Shown here piece after piece: positions 34,630 to 44,118 of a DNA stretch of 44,118 nt (position 1 is the first letter of the stretch; each line of letters begins with the position of its first letter). The stretch is from Pleurotus djamor (lineage: Eukaryota; Basidiomycota; Agaricomycetes; Agaricales; Pleurotaceae): NCBI GenBank assembly GCA_029747585.1, contig JAPEVF010000372.1, positions 1 to 44,118 on the forward strand. The letters run 5' to 3'. The notes under the pieces were generated by a model. The model did no database searches, was not told the origin of the DNA, and worked only from the letters and a program-made list of their open reading frames with translations. The position numbers and the translations under genes were made by a program.

Positions 34630-35807
34630 TCAACGGGAGCCTCCATGTTTGACTGTAATAGTGAGTCCGTCACAGGAGCTGCACGCTTGTGTGGCTCCCT
34701 ATCAAGTAAAATATGCGAATCAGAAAGGTCTAGGGGCATCGTGAGATGAAAGGACGCACATTGAGGTCTACCGCTGCCATACGCTGCTCCAAACGGTCGA
34801 AACGCGCGTTCAGTTGGTCGAGTTGATTTTTATGAGTGTTGCCTTGGGTCTGAAGGGACAGAAATTATCAGTGAACAACCACACTCCCATCAGCAAGGCC
34901 AAAAACATACGAGGAGGAGATCTTCCAGTTTCTCTTCGAAACGGTCAAAGCGTTCAGCCAAATAATCGAGACGAGCGTTTTCGGATGCATCGTATATCAT
35001 GGTTGCATCGCAATTGAACCCCTCCAACATCCTTTCCAAGCGGTCGAAGCGAGCGGCAAAGTCTACGTCTACGGCTGCGTTGGCCGCCGCGGTAGTGAGG
35101 GTCTGTTGTTCCTTCTTGGGCGTCGCTACATCAGCATTAGTTCCAACGCGGTGACCATAGAATGGTCGTATAAAGTCATTGTAATATTTCATGCCTATCA
35201 AATGGAGGAGATTGGGTCAAAGACACTCAAAGCGAGTGCCAAGAGAATTGTCCGGGCTTACCATCGTATTCGGGTGGAATGGGAGGGGCAGAAACGCTCT
35301 GGGGGGCAGGATTGACTACGTGTATGTTCGGGATAGCAGATAGGGAGTACTTTTGTTAAGGAAGGTGAACATTTAAGGAATTTGACACTCACTTGGACAT
35401 GTATTTGCGCCGGCGGTACTGCGTCTTGAAGTTGGCGGTGGCGCGATCACGGTGAATGAGCTATTGAGAGGAAATATAGATGGCATCGAGCTCGTAAATG
35501 GTGCAGTAGTCATAAGGACCGGGTGCTTGGGTGCAGCTGCTGGCGAGGGTCCAACTGAGCCCCCGACAGATTCAGAAGCTTGAAAGGATGTGAGGGGGCG
35601 AAAAAGGATAACCATTGAAGAATACGTGCCAAGGGTTTTGGGTTCACCTGCACTCGCAGTCACGCCTGCGTTGGTATTAGCAGATATAGGAGTCTGTAAC
35701 ACGCCAACAGGTGTAGGAGGCACGGCTATACCAAGCACGAAGCATTGGTCAGCAGAGTAATTGAAATAAGCAGAAAACGACGAACTTGCGTAGTAAACTG
35801 AGGACAT
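34630..35807 (-). CDS. Coiled-coil family protein A (ARFDRLE repeats)
   Basis: Member of a three-gene local family I do not recognise. Exons on the minus strand: 35807–35786, 35725–35648, 35578–35393, 35315–35262, 35194–34911, 34849–34760, 34698–34630; 260 residues. The N-terminal half is Pro/Ser/Thr/Ala-rich. The middle has three heptad-like units, ARFDRLERMLEGF, ERFDRFEEKLEDL and ARFDRLEQRMAAV, predicted to form a coiled coil. The last exon alone encodes the tail GATQACSSCDGLTITVKH then GGSR. Gene C has the same tail (CxSCxGLTITxKHxGS). The first exon is short (22 nt, GTTCGT donor) and is the least certain part. No localisation signal is evident; function unknown. Confidence 0.7.
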
Positions 35808-36432
35808 TGAGAGTTGAACGAATTGATGGTTGTCGCAGTTGCTAAAGGAGGTCAAAAACGTCGGAGATGTCCGTTTAGGGGCTTCAAGGGACCGTGACAT
35901 CCACGTGCCATTGAGCCACGCGACGCTGTCTGTTGAATTTTCCCGGGCGAACTTGAACGTTTGAACTTTTTGCGATTTTCCCTCGAGTAGTTTTCGCGAT
36001 GGCAAGCTTGAACTAAACTTGATCTCCGTCTTCAACGTCCATGACTTATGAAGCGGCTAGTCGATGTTGGTAGCAGTTGCCAGTTCACCACAATGCGACC
36101 TTGTCCCTTTGCCCGGGCTTCAATGCTTGTAAATCGATTTGAAATCGATGTAAAAGACCTTCTTCTTTATATTTCTTTTGGGCCTATGTGGTCTACAAGG
36201 GTTTCGATTATTGAGAAGTGAGTCTGAGTCCTTGCATTGTGTTCGAGGGTGTTGATGACGTCACTTCGCGACAAAGGAAGCAAGAAAGCGCATGACCTGA
36301 AAGACGTCCACTTCTCAACTCGGAGCTCTCCCTTCCTCTTAGATTTCTTCCTCTCACCATCACCATCACGGTAGATTGTGCATTCATTGAAGTTGACTGG
36401 ACTTCTCAAGAAGTGTGTCTCTAGTTCACGAC

Positions 36433-37949
36433 ATGGTTTCCAGAGCCGTCAATTACGAACTGTCGCGGCCAACTGATGGCGTCGCGTCCAGCCAAGGTAA
36501 ATTTTCATGTTCTACAAGATATTCGCTCCGGATTTAATACCATATCGTAGCGGTCAACGCTGACGTCGAAGCCACAAATGATGAATGTACGTGATTTGCT
36601 CAACTGGACAATCATTGACTAAGATGTTCCTCAGTGTCAAAGGTACTTGCCCAGTTTCGAGATCTGAATGTCATCCGCCCACTGGAGGAGTGCCCTTCAG
36701 GAAAAAGTATGTCCACTCGCCATTATTTCGCTGATATTCTCCCGTTTAACTCATGCTCACTTTCTCCAGCTCTCCCAGACATGGACATAGACGGGACCAT
36801 CTTTACCACCCAACCCCAGACAGGTCATCCCAGCGAACGTACCGATGGCCAAACAGAGTGTATCTTCACTTGTGCACAAGACAAGCGTTTGTTGACCCAA
36901 GCCCGCGGCTACCCTCGTCCTCTCCCCAAAAGCCCAACTCTCGGGGGATTCGAAATCAAGCCTACGAAGGACAAGGGTCTAGGCATGTTTGCTACCCGCG
37001 ATTACGACTTTGGGGACATGATCCTCGCCGAAAGGCCGCTAATTCTCTGTCCCATGCCCCCGCAAGGATCAAGGGACACAGAGTACATCTTCGCCGAGGC
37101 CCTGGATAGAATGAGTGAAGCGAACTTCGATACGTTCATGTCGTTGCACAACTGCCACACGGATGAAGCTGGAGAAGAAGGGGATCTGCCGCTGTTTGGC
37201 GTGCTTCGGACGAATGCCTATTATATACGTTTTGAGAAGGGTAAAACCAGTAAGATTCTCTTTGAGTATTTTTGCGCACTTCTGAGCTGACCACCTCGCT
37301 CACAGGGTTGCGCTATATATCCGTCTATGGCAAGATTTCCCGCATCAACCATAGGTAGAATATATACCCACTTTCTTCGTTAACCGATAACTGAAGTTTC
37401 GTTCGTAGCTGCAGCCCGAACACTTCACAAGACTGGGACGCTTTGTCTCTCTCGCGTCAAATCTACGCCCTTCGCCCCATCAAAAAGGGCGAAGAAATCA
37501 CATCTTCGTACATGCGTCTAGACACTGCCTACGCCGAACGCCAACGTACGATGAATGCATACGGGATCACCTGTACCTGCGAACCGTGCTCGACCCCGAA
37601 ATCCTTCCTCACCAAGCTGAACGCCGTCAAGGATATGGAAAACATCACTGCTATTCTTAAATGGTGCCAAAATGCCCTGCTGCCAGACGATCTGCTGTTA
37701 AAACCCACGTTGGGGCTGCTCGAGTTGATTGAGAAGGAGGGACAGCAGGAGCATCAGGCGTATCGGTCTATCCTGATGCATCTTTCGCTGATCTATTATG
37801 CGCTCGGGGAGGAGGAGAAGGCGAGGATGTTTATGGAGAAGAGGATGCTTTGGGATCAGTGGCATGGGTCTGCTGATGAGAAAGGGATATTGAGGTTGGC
37901 GGCTGAGAAAGTAAAGGCCTTGACAAAACATGCCGGGAAGAGAAAGTAG
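36433..37949 (+). CDS. SET-domain protein (SMYD-like lysine methyltransferase family)
   Basis: Exons 36433–36496, 36551–36586, 36635–36706, 36770–37240, 37306–37354, 37409–37949; 410 residues. SET domain about residues 115–270: KDKGLGMFATRDYDFGDMIL at its start, the S-adenosylmethionine-binding NHSCSPN near 230 (split by an intron), and EITSSYM with the likely catalytic Tyr near 264. A Cys cluster (CTCEPC) follows, as in SMYD-type SET proteins, but no MYND zinc finger is visible. The C-terminus is helical. This type is common and multicopy in mushrooms; substrates are unknown. The gene lies between family genes A and B, and a broken copy of its 3' end lies at 40,139–40,292. Confidence 0.85.
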
Positions 37950-38316
37950 ACGGTTTAAATTTTGAAAAGGGTTTTCTTGTTATTTTGCTTGGAGGTTCGA
38001 CATGAGTTTCTTCCTTTCATTGCGCACATCCCGTTGTCAAACCTTGTCGCAGGCTGCGGTCACTACTAAAAAGCCTTGTAATGCTTACGCGCTTCCGTTG
38101 GCCTACAAGTGTTCGTTGTGGCAAGTGCCACATGGTTACTCCACTCAAAGTCGAGGCGACGTCTTCGCGGAGTTCTAACCATCCTGGATGGAGTGCCAAC
38201 TCCGCTGCTCCAAGTGTCAAGCAGCGTAGCATTGAGACTAGGTGGATGGTACAGGAAAGGAGACAGTAGACGTAGACAAAACACATTAAACGAACACTAC
38301 ACAAGGCGTGCCCCGC

Positions 38317-39506
38317 TTAATCAGACCCCTCATGTTCGACAATGACACAGTCCGTCGAGGATTCCTTTTAGCTAGAGTGTCAGCAAGGTTCCAGACCATC
38401 CGCAAGGGGTGGAAACGACGTACATTGTTGCTCAACTCCTCCACGCGTTGTTCCAAACGATCAAAACGCGCGTTCAATCCCTTCACCTGATCCTGGACAA
38501 GAACTTCGAGTCGCTCCTCCAGACGGTCGAAACGAGCACTCAATTCGGTGAGCTGAGTGTTGTCGGAATTCGGGACGCCTTGAGTGACGATAGCCGTGAG
38601 CAGCTCTAGCTGCTTTTCCAAACGGTCGAAACGAGCAACGACGTCCACGGCAGGGCTGCTGCTGCTGCTGGTCTGCGCAACCGGGGGCCTCTGTTAGAAG
38701 CAACAGTCAGTGCGTGATACATGGAATGATGAGCACAGACGACATACGGTGGTGGTCGCTGCACCAAGTGGGCGTTGAGTCTGAGGGCCCCCCACAGTGT
38801 TCGATGCGCGGTGGAGCTGGGCGAGCCTTTCTTGATATACGCGGATGAACGCCTGATATTGCTGCGGGTCATAGGCTAGGAATTGGGCGATAGTAAGCAT
38901 TCATGTTCGAGCAAGCAGGGGCATTTGAACTTGCCAGCCTGACCCGGAGCGCCTGGCGATACTAGATGACATAAGATGAGCCATGCTTAACGTTGCACGC
39001 GACCGATACACCTACCTGGAGGGTTAAACATGCAAGGTTGGAGTCTGTAGTTGCATGGAAGATGGGTCCTATACATTCCACCAACGTTGTTGTTTCCGTT
39101 CGCGGTGGAAGGGCTGCGAGCAGGTGCGGCAGCGTTGGGGGTAGACGTTGGAGGCGCCACCGACGTCGTGCTAGCAGGGCCAGCAGACGATACCCCGCTA
39201 GTAGCAGTAGGGCTACTTTGGAGTTTATTCGCACGGTCCTGCGCTGCGATGATTGCACTCAGGGCACCTGTGTACGAAAGGGTCAGAAAGCGAAGAAGTG
39301 ATGATCATTGAAGTCGTACGGAGAACCTTAGCGTTGTCGGTGCTTCTGATGTCCATGATGTCATGTTCACCGAGCACGGGGGCCTGCAAAGTGCTAGCAG
39401 CGACGACGGGCGTAACGACTGCATGCACAAATAATTTGTGGTCAGTCGATGGACATGGCCTGAGGGCTGGAGGAAACGACGAACCACTGGGGTTAATGGA
39501 GGTCAT
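38317..39506 (-). CDS. Coiled-coil family protein B (ARFDRLE repeats)
   Basis: Minus-strand exons 39506–39320, 39267–39016, 38961–38935, 38875–38748, 38690–38424, 38364–38317; 302 residues. It starts MTSINPSGSSFPPALRPCP, parallel to gene C (MTSTNGSSLFPASSGLRPCP). A Ser/Thr/Ala/Asn-rich region leads to a conserved block (YDPQQYQAFIRVYQERLAQL), then three units ARFDRLEKQLELL, ARFDRLEERLEVL and ARFDRLEQRVEEL. These are 33 and 22 residues apart, multiples of 11, as in hendecad coiled coils. The tail, on its own last exon, is ESSTDCVIVEHEGSD, a shortened version of the A/C tail. The third intron is GC–AG (38934–38876). Function unknown. Confidence 0.75.
38876..38934 (-). other. GC–AG intron in family gene B
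   Basis: Donor CTG|GCAAGT, acceptor AATTCCTAG, 59 nt, with CTTACTAT as a likely branch site. The same position and the same acceptor end are seen in gene C. Confidence 0.7.
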
Positions 39507-39564
39507 GATCTGAGTTGGGTGTGCTGGGCAGCTGAAGAAAGCAAGAGGTGTTCGAGGTAGAGGC

Positions 39565-39571
39565 TTATATA
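39565..39571 (-). promoter_or_regulatory. TATA-like box of family gene B
   Basis: TATATAA on the minus strand about 60 bases before the start codon of gene B (39,506). Confidence 0.4.
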
Positions 39572-39722
39572 TGTTGGCTCAACGCGAGCCAGTCGAGTCA
39601 TGGTGGATTGAAGTCAAGGTTTAATGCCTGAGGCGGCCTGAGTACTTGGGTCCCAACGCCAAGACACCGTCGATCCTATTGGGAAAGGCATCACGTGCGG
39701 CCTGAGGCTGTTGAACACTTGA

Positions 39723-39732
39723 GTCACGTGAC
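39723..39732. promoter_or_regulatory. Palindromic E-box GTCACGTGAC
   Basis: Perfect 10-bp palindrome with a CACGTG core, the binding site type of bHLH and some bZIP factors, 217 bases upstream of gene B. A second ACGTG-containing site (ATCACGTGCG) lies near 39,690. Confidence 0.35.
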
Positions 39733-39764
39733 CCACCGAGTCACTCTTTCCCCACAACGCTCAC

Positions 39765-39789
39765 GTCAAATGTGAGGCTCACATTTGAC
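39765..39789. repeat. Perfect 25-bp palindrome upstream of gene B
   Basis: GTCAAATGTGAG, one central G, then CTCACATTTGAC: two perfect 12-base arms. It could be a dimeric regulator site; a transcript hairpin is possible but no gene is read across it. Confidence 0.45.
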
Positions 39790-40138
39790 CTACGCTTCAG
39801 AACGTGCAACTGGGCTATTGCCAGGCCCCCAATTACAGTCTAAGCGTCCTACTTTGCTTTCAAGAGAGGGTACTTTCACCTTCGTAGGGGGGGAAATGTA
39901 GCTAGCAATTCTTGAACTTTTTCAATGTCTACCGTACTCGACAATGGACACGCCCAGTCAGTCTCTTAAATTGATTGCGACATGCGCACAGCGGTCCAAA
40001 CTTCACGGATATGTGAGTCCGTCTCAGTATCTATACTGTAGCAAGCACTGAAGTACTGACTTGTGAAAGGAAGCGAGAGGCATAGCTTGAACGATGCCCC
40101 CCCAAGTATCACTCTGAAGTCCCACCACCGCTGCCCAT

Positions 40139-40292
40139 GTACCTGGGGACGAGGAGAAGGGGACGGTGTTCATGGAAAAGAGGGCTACCTCAACTTGAGA
40201 CCAGTCGCATCGGTCTGGATGAGAAGGGCATGTTGAAGCTGGCGGTTGAGAACGTCAAGGCGGTGACGACGCATGCTGGGAAGCGGAGATAG
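40139..40292 (+). pseudogene. Remnant of the 3' end of a SET-domain gene
   Basis: Closely resembles the last 150 bases of the SET gene at 36,433–37,949. It can be read as EEKGTVFMEKRA, then LDEKGMLKLAVENVKAV, then THAGKRR and a TAG, against EEKARMFMEKRM, ADEKGILRLAAEKVKAL and KHAGKRK. One base is missing near 40,150, and the segment between the first two blocks is out of frame with them. No SET domain precedes it, so it is a truncated duplicate. Confidence 0.75.
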
Positions 40293-40616
40293 GATGCATT
40301 TTTGTGGTATTCTACTCCAATTCTACTCATAGATTTTACTCAGTTTGCTTCTTTGTCCCCTCTGCCCATCTTGTTTTCAGAGACCGTCGTGGACCACTGC
40401 CCCTAGCAACAATCGTCCCGGCGTTGACCCCTACATCCTTCAATTGTGACTTCGGCTTCGCATTCCACTTGACTGGATTGTAGAAAAGGACGAAGNTTTT
40501 TTTTCTCCGTCGAGCTTCTCGTGAGTCGCGGGGGCGTTCGGTCTACCTATGGGTAGAATGAGTCCAAGTTCGACGCAAGAGGTCCAACCATGACATACCC
40601 GAGGCGTCATCGAGAC

Positions 40617-40984
40617 GCTACAAACGAGGTTGAACCCTTTGAACGAAATGCCATTGTTCCTTCCTTGGGGAGTCGTCATCGATGGTGAGCATGGACTCGA
40701 TGTTTTGGACGGTGGGCATCTTCAGCACGGCGTAGCGGTTATTTGTTGTCGTTGACCATGAGGCATTAAGGTCATCGTAGAATTTGACATGCAAAGAGTA
40801 TAGCGCCAGGCTGCGAGTCGAAGTCGACGCCGTTGGACATGGCAGCTTCCCAACTTTGAAGGTTGAACGCAAAGTCCATCGAAGTTGAAGGAGTGGCGAG
40901 CACAGCTCCTAGAGCGGTTTGCGGGGGGAGTTGATGGGTTGCTGAAGCTTTGGGTGGGGGGACATTCTCCAATCGCCAGACCAA
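40617..40984 (-). other. Possible coding remnant, minus strand
   Basis: Two overlapping minus-strand frames have protein-like content: 40,984–40,772 (includes DFAFNLQSWEAAMSNGVDF) and 40,872–40,618 (includes NASWSTTTNNRYAVLKMPTV and EQWHFVQRVQPRL then stop). They would join only with a frameshift or an unseen intron. No family recognised; it may be a broken small gene. N at about 40,497 downstream. Confidence 0.3.
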
Positions 40985-41273
40985 AATTGGGGGCGACGGT
41001 GGGACGATCTAGTGACAGTGTGACCAGATCGTCACTTCAGCGTTACTCAACAGCCTTACCCAAGCGCTCGTGCACGTGGAAGTCACATGCACACACGACT
41101 CAAGTTGGTGAAGATCTCCCAGATCTTGACTTGGATCTTGATCTCGTTCTCCATCCACCATGACTCTGCATCGAGTCCACCGATGAATTCTTTGGATATC
41201 GGTTCAACTTACATATTTAAACATCTGCTTTGAATTTGCTTTCTCCAGCAGTCTAGCACATCCAATCCAACTC

Positions 41274-42437
41274 ATGACCTCTACCAACGGCAGTTCGTTG
41301 TTTCCTGCGTCCTCAGGCCTTCGGCCATGCCCACCTGCTGGCGGCGCCGCTCCTCCTGCTACCGTCGCTGGTACTTCGCCGGCTACTGTGTCCAGCAACA
41401 CCGCAAGTAGCGATGACACCAAGTCTCTCGGTACGACTTGAATGATTACCGCTTCTTCGTTTTCTAACCACTTCTTTCTCAGGTGGTTCTCATAGCAGGC
41501 CTATCATTGGTTCGATGGGAACAGCTCAGGCCCTTGCGTCCGATCCCCCAAGGACCGCGACCTCTAACGGGGTCGCATTTTCTGGCGCCGTTAGCACGAT
41601 GCCAACCGCCCTTCCGACGTCTATCTTTGCTGCGAACGCAAATACAAACACTGGTGGTGCGAATAACAATGGCACTTCTTTGCGTAAGTCTTCCACGTCA
41701 ACGCCGGCACATACGATGTGACTTAACGTATTCCAGAACCGTTGTGGTATGTTAACGCCCCAAGGGCGATGCCACCCCCACCTTGGACGGTCAATACTAG
41801 TCCTCCAGGCAAGTGCAATCCCCCTCTAACCACGGGCATCATTTTACCGGCGAGTCAATACTTACTATTGCACAATTCCTAGTTTATGATCCGCTTCAAG
41901 CATCCCTGCGCGAACTCCAAGAAAGTACTGCTCGATTTAGGGATGCATTCAATAACGGGAGAGTCCCTCCAAGCCTTCCGAGCATGGCGACCACCACTGT
42001 GAGCCATCTATGCATCTCAACCCACATACTCTGTACTCATTCTTGCTTTTAGCAGAATCCCCCGGTCTTGCCCGTCAACAGCACCCCCACCGTGGATGTC
42101 GCCGCTCGTTTCAACCGTTTGGAAAAGCAATTAGAGTTACTCAACCCCGTTACCACTCAAGGCGCCCAAAATTCCGCAACACTCACTGAATTGGGTGCGC
42201 GTTTCGACCGCCTCGAGAAACGCCTCGAAGATCTCGTCAAAGGCCAGGTCAACGGGTTGGACGCGCGTTTCGACCATTTGGAACAACGCGTTGAGCAGTT
42301 GGGCAATAGTGTATGTCGTTTCCCGGTTTGTAGATGTATTTGGACTTGGCTGATACTTTGGCTGAAAGGGGGCCTCCCATGGCTGTGGCTCTTGTGCCGG
42401 GCTCACCATTACCATCAAGCACGAGGGTTCCAACTAA
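41274..42437 (+). CDS. Coiled-coil family protein C (ARFDRLE repeats)
   Basis: Exons 41274–41430, 41483–41683, 41737–41808, 41883–41998, 42056–42310, 42369–42437; 289 residues. Same plan as gene B: MTSTN start with GLRPCP, an Asn/Thr/Ala-rich spacer, the block YDPLQASLRELQE, then ARFNRLEKQLELL, ARFDRLEKRLEDL and ARFDHLEQRVEQL. The last exon is the tail GASHGCGSCAGLTITIKH then EGSN, close to gene A. The third intron has a perfect GC donor (CAG|GCAAGT). The conserved Cys pair and short beta-like tail on a separate exon suggest a small binding or oligomerisation element at the end of a coiled-coil stalk (inference). A TATA-like TATTTAAA lies about 60 bases upstream. Confidence 0.75.
41809..41882 (+). 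other. GC–AG intron in family gene C
   Basis: Donor CCAG|GCAAGT, acceptor AATTCCTAG, 74 nt, branch-like CTTACTAT. Removal joins TSPP to VYDPLQ in frame; read-through does not reach the downstream frame. Confidence 0.75.
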
Positions 42438-43460
42438 GTGGGATATTGTCTTGCTCGTACTGCCATGGCTTTTGTCTCTTCTCCTGTGTATAAATCATAG
42501 TCTCAATGTCATCCGTTGTTTCGCGAATGGAAAGATGCCATTGAAATCGTTCATCCACAATGATAGCGGTCATCACCGACAGCGAGTCGGATTGCTCAGG
42601 CATACAAAGCTCTCAAATCGTTGTAAATATAGGTTGAACAAAGGGAAAGGTCTTATACATCGTCGTGGGCCGAAACTTTCCAATGCGACCTCCCTACCTA
42701 ATTGCCGCTACCCCATGGAAACCCCCACAGATACTGCTTATGCATATGAATTGAGGTCGAGGACTGGCATCAAAGGCTCCCACCAACCCTCGAAAGTCCA
42801 AGGAGTAGGGGTGTTGATGGCCTCGTGCACAGTCCCGTTGCAGAAGTATCTTGAAATTGGGGACTCGGTTGAGAAGGCATGTCGACGATGTCGGTAGGTG
42901 ATATCCACAATGCTGAGGGAAGAGTATTGTTCGAATAGAGGGCGTATAGTCGTGGTGTCGAACGTAGGATTTGAGGTGGTTAAATATGCGTTTCTGCCGA
43001 AGTGTTTGTGATGGACGGTTGAAACGTTGAGGAGTGACTCCTGTAGGCCGAAAAACGTGATATCCCGTTAAAACTTGGTGTATGTTATGAATTTACTTCC
43101 TTGTCTGAGGCGTGGGTCTGTCGGAGATCAACTCTAAACGGTTAAAATGAGAGCAAGTCCACACAACGCAACACCTCGCACTGACAGAGTTTCCCCTCCC
43201 GAAGGTAGGCTGTAGCCAGCGGAAAAAAGGGTCTCCCCCTAGTTCCGCTGGTGTGTATTCGCTATCTACGGTACAGGGTAATGCTACGGCGTGCTAAGTC
43301 TAGTCTACGGCCAAGTATTCGCAAGGTAACGGTAACCTAGTAACAGCAAGTCAGTAAGCGTGGTTCATAACGGCAAAGACATAGAAAATACTAACCTGAT
43401 ACGATGGGCGCTCGAACGAGACGCCCACAGCAACAGCCCAACGACGAGGAACTTGAAGTT
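42438..43460. other. Downstream region of gene C, no supported gene
   Basis: Frames after the gene C stop show no family signature; probably its 3' untranslated region and spacer. Confidence 0.5.
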
Positions 43461-43470
43461 CAAGTGGTGG

Positions 43471-43799
43471 TGGTGGCGCGATCGAGAAGAGACAAGCGAC
43501 TTCTTCGTGACTTGATCCAGGGGATGACGAGGAAACGAGAGGAGGGGATGGCCGGAGTAGATGAAGTGGACATCAAACCCACAATGATGGGCATATCGAG
43601 TCTGACGGCGATACAGCGGCGGCAACTCATCATGGATGGTGGCGCGGTCGAGAAGGGAGAGTGTGGTGAGCACTGATAACCATGACTACGAGGAGGTGGT
43701 TGGTGGCGCGTTCGAGGAGGGGATGATGGGAAGCGGCTAGTCGGGAAGATGAAATGGGAAGAGAGGATGACAGGGGACGTGAACGAGGGCGGCTAGTCG
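43471..43799 (+). repeat. Diverged repeat with TGGTGGCGCG units
   Basis: TGGTGGCGCG followed by an NTCGAGAAG-type continuation occurs at 43471, 43637 and 43701. GCGGCTAGTCG occurs at 43733 and 43789. Spacing is irregular, so this is an imperfect purine-rich repeat array rather than a clean tandem repeat. Confidence 0.5.
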
Positions 43800-43818
43800 T
43801 GATTGACAGCGCAGAGNN

Positions 43819-44072
43819 CATCGATCACCAGTCCGGCACTGCGCTGGATGATGTACACCCCTGAAGAAGGGGCATATACCTCGTTGTTCGCCGCTGCATC
43901 ACCCGTCATCCGTGCTGAAAAGGACCGCTTCAAGGGTGCTTATGTGAAGCCATTTGGGGTCGTGATCGAGCCGTTGAAGCAGACGAAGAACGTAGAGATT
44001 GGAGAAGAGCTGGTGGCGTTCACCGAAGAATTTCTGAAGGGAGTTGGAGTCGACGTAAATGCCGCTGACTAG
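43819..44072 (+). pseudogene. C-terminal fragment of a short-chain dehydrogenase
   Basis: Starts just after two N's. SPALRWMMYTPEEGAYTSLF and AAASPVIRAEKDRFKGAYVK are typical of the end of fungal SDRs related to retinol dehydrogenase and Tsc13-like oxidoreductases (the PEEGAYTSLFAA block). The frame ends FLKGVGVDVNAAD and TAG. The Rossmann fold (TGxxxGIG) and catalytic YxxxK half are not present upstream; that space holds a GC-rich repeat. Either a truncated gene copy or the product of an assembly join at the N's. Confidence 0.6.
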
Positions 44073-44118
44073 TAAGTAGCAGTAGCATCGATTCGAGGGA
44101 CTTGGGCTGAGACTGCCA

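Noticed and set aside
35373..36035. 220-residue minus-strand frame
   Set aside because: It is read-through of the first introns of family gene A; the spliced model matches the B and C architecture better.
42334..42897. 187-residue plus-strand frame overlapping the end of gene C
   Set aside because: It is out of frame with the conserved tail exon and shows no similarity to A or B.
36051..43743. Shared 13-mer AAGCGGCTAGTCG at 36,051 and 43,731
   Set aside because: A shared 13-mer is expected by chance in 44 kb and the flanks do not align.

Overview
The window is nuclear DNA of a filamentous basidiomycete, most likely a mushroom-forming agaricomycete. The evidence is genes broken by many 50–75 nt GT–AG introns, a Chs7-type chitin synthase chaperone, duplicated heterotrimeric Gα genes and a small beta-trefoil-like protein of the kind common in mushrooms. 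The assembly is draft quality: scattered N's from about 24.2 to 28.8 kb and a gap at about 27,315–27,487. I cannot name the species.

Layout. 1–1271: 3' end of a Chs7-like gene (+). 1272–8110: no intact gene, with what look like decayed coding stretches in the first 4.5 kb. 8111–11008: Pho80/PCL-type cyclin with a long Ser/His/Gln/Pro tail. 11,009–15,274: apparently non-coding. 15,275–20,753: SPO22/ZIP4 meiotic crossover protein, resolved here into about 30 exons. 21,653–23,862: UTP18 (SSU processome). 24,743–26,718 and 28,461–30,193: tandem Gα genes. 30,194–33,730: no intact gene, with a decayed minus-strand reading frame. 33,731–34,344: small secreted-type or cytosolic inhibitor/lectin-like protein. 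34,630–42,437: a cluster of three paralogous coiled-coil genes (A minus, B minus, C plus) of no family I recognise, with a SET-domain gene between A and B and a broken copy of the SET gene's 3' end between B and C. 43,819–44,072: orphan C-terminal piece of a short-chain dehydrogenase.

Main discovery. Both Gα genes can only be read through to the canonical C-terminal alpha-5 helix if a one-nucleotide exon (A) is spliced between two adjacent introns, at 26,352 and at 30,023. In the second gene this gives exactly the family tail length (13 residues after the conserved Asp) and a total CDS divisible by three. In both genes the second intron has no AG dinucleotide between its donor and its acceptor. 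Skipping the nucleotide shifts the frame. Retaining the second intron ends the protein at once with a UGA, removing the receptor-contacting tail. This could therefore be a splice switch on receptor coupling, or a nested (twin) intron.

Second discovery. The A/B/C family shares repeats of the type ARFDRLEQRVEEL, spaced in multiples of 11 residues in copy B, and a separate last exon ending in a short conserved tail (C-x-S-C-x-G-L-T-I-T-x-K-H-x-G-S in A and C). B and C also share a GC–AG intron at the same place. GC–AG introns are unusually frequent here: four were found, each fixed by reading frame.

The genes are mostly unrelated housekeeping and regulatory genes (cell wall, cell cycle, meiosis, ribosome assembly, G-protein signalling). 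Only the Gα pair and the A/B/C–SET cluster show signs of local duplication.
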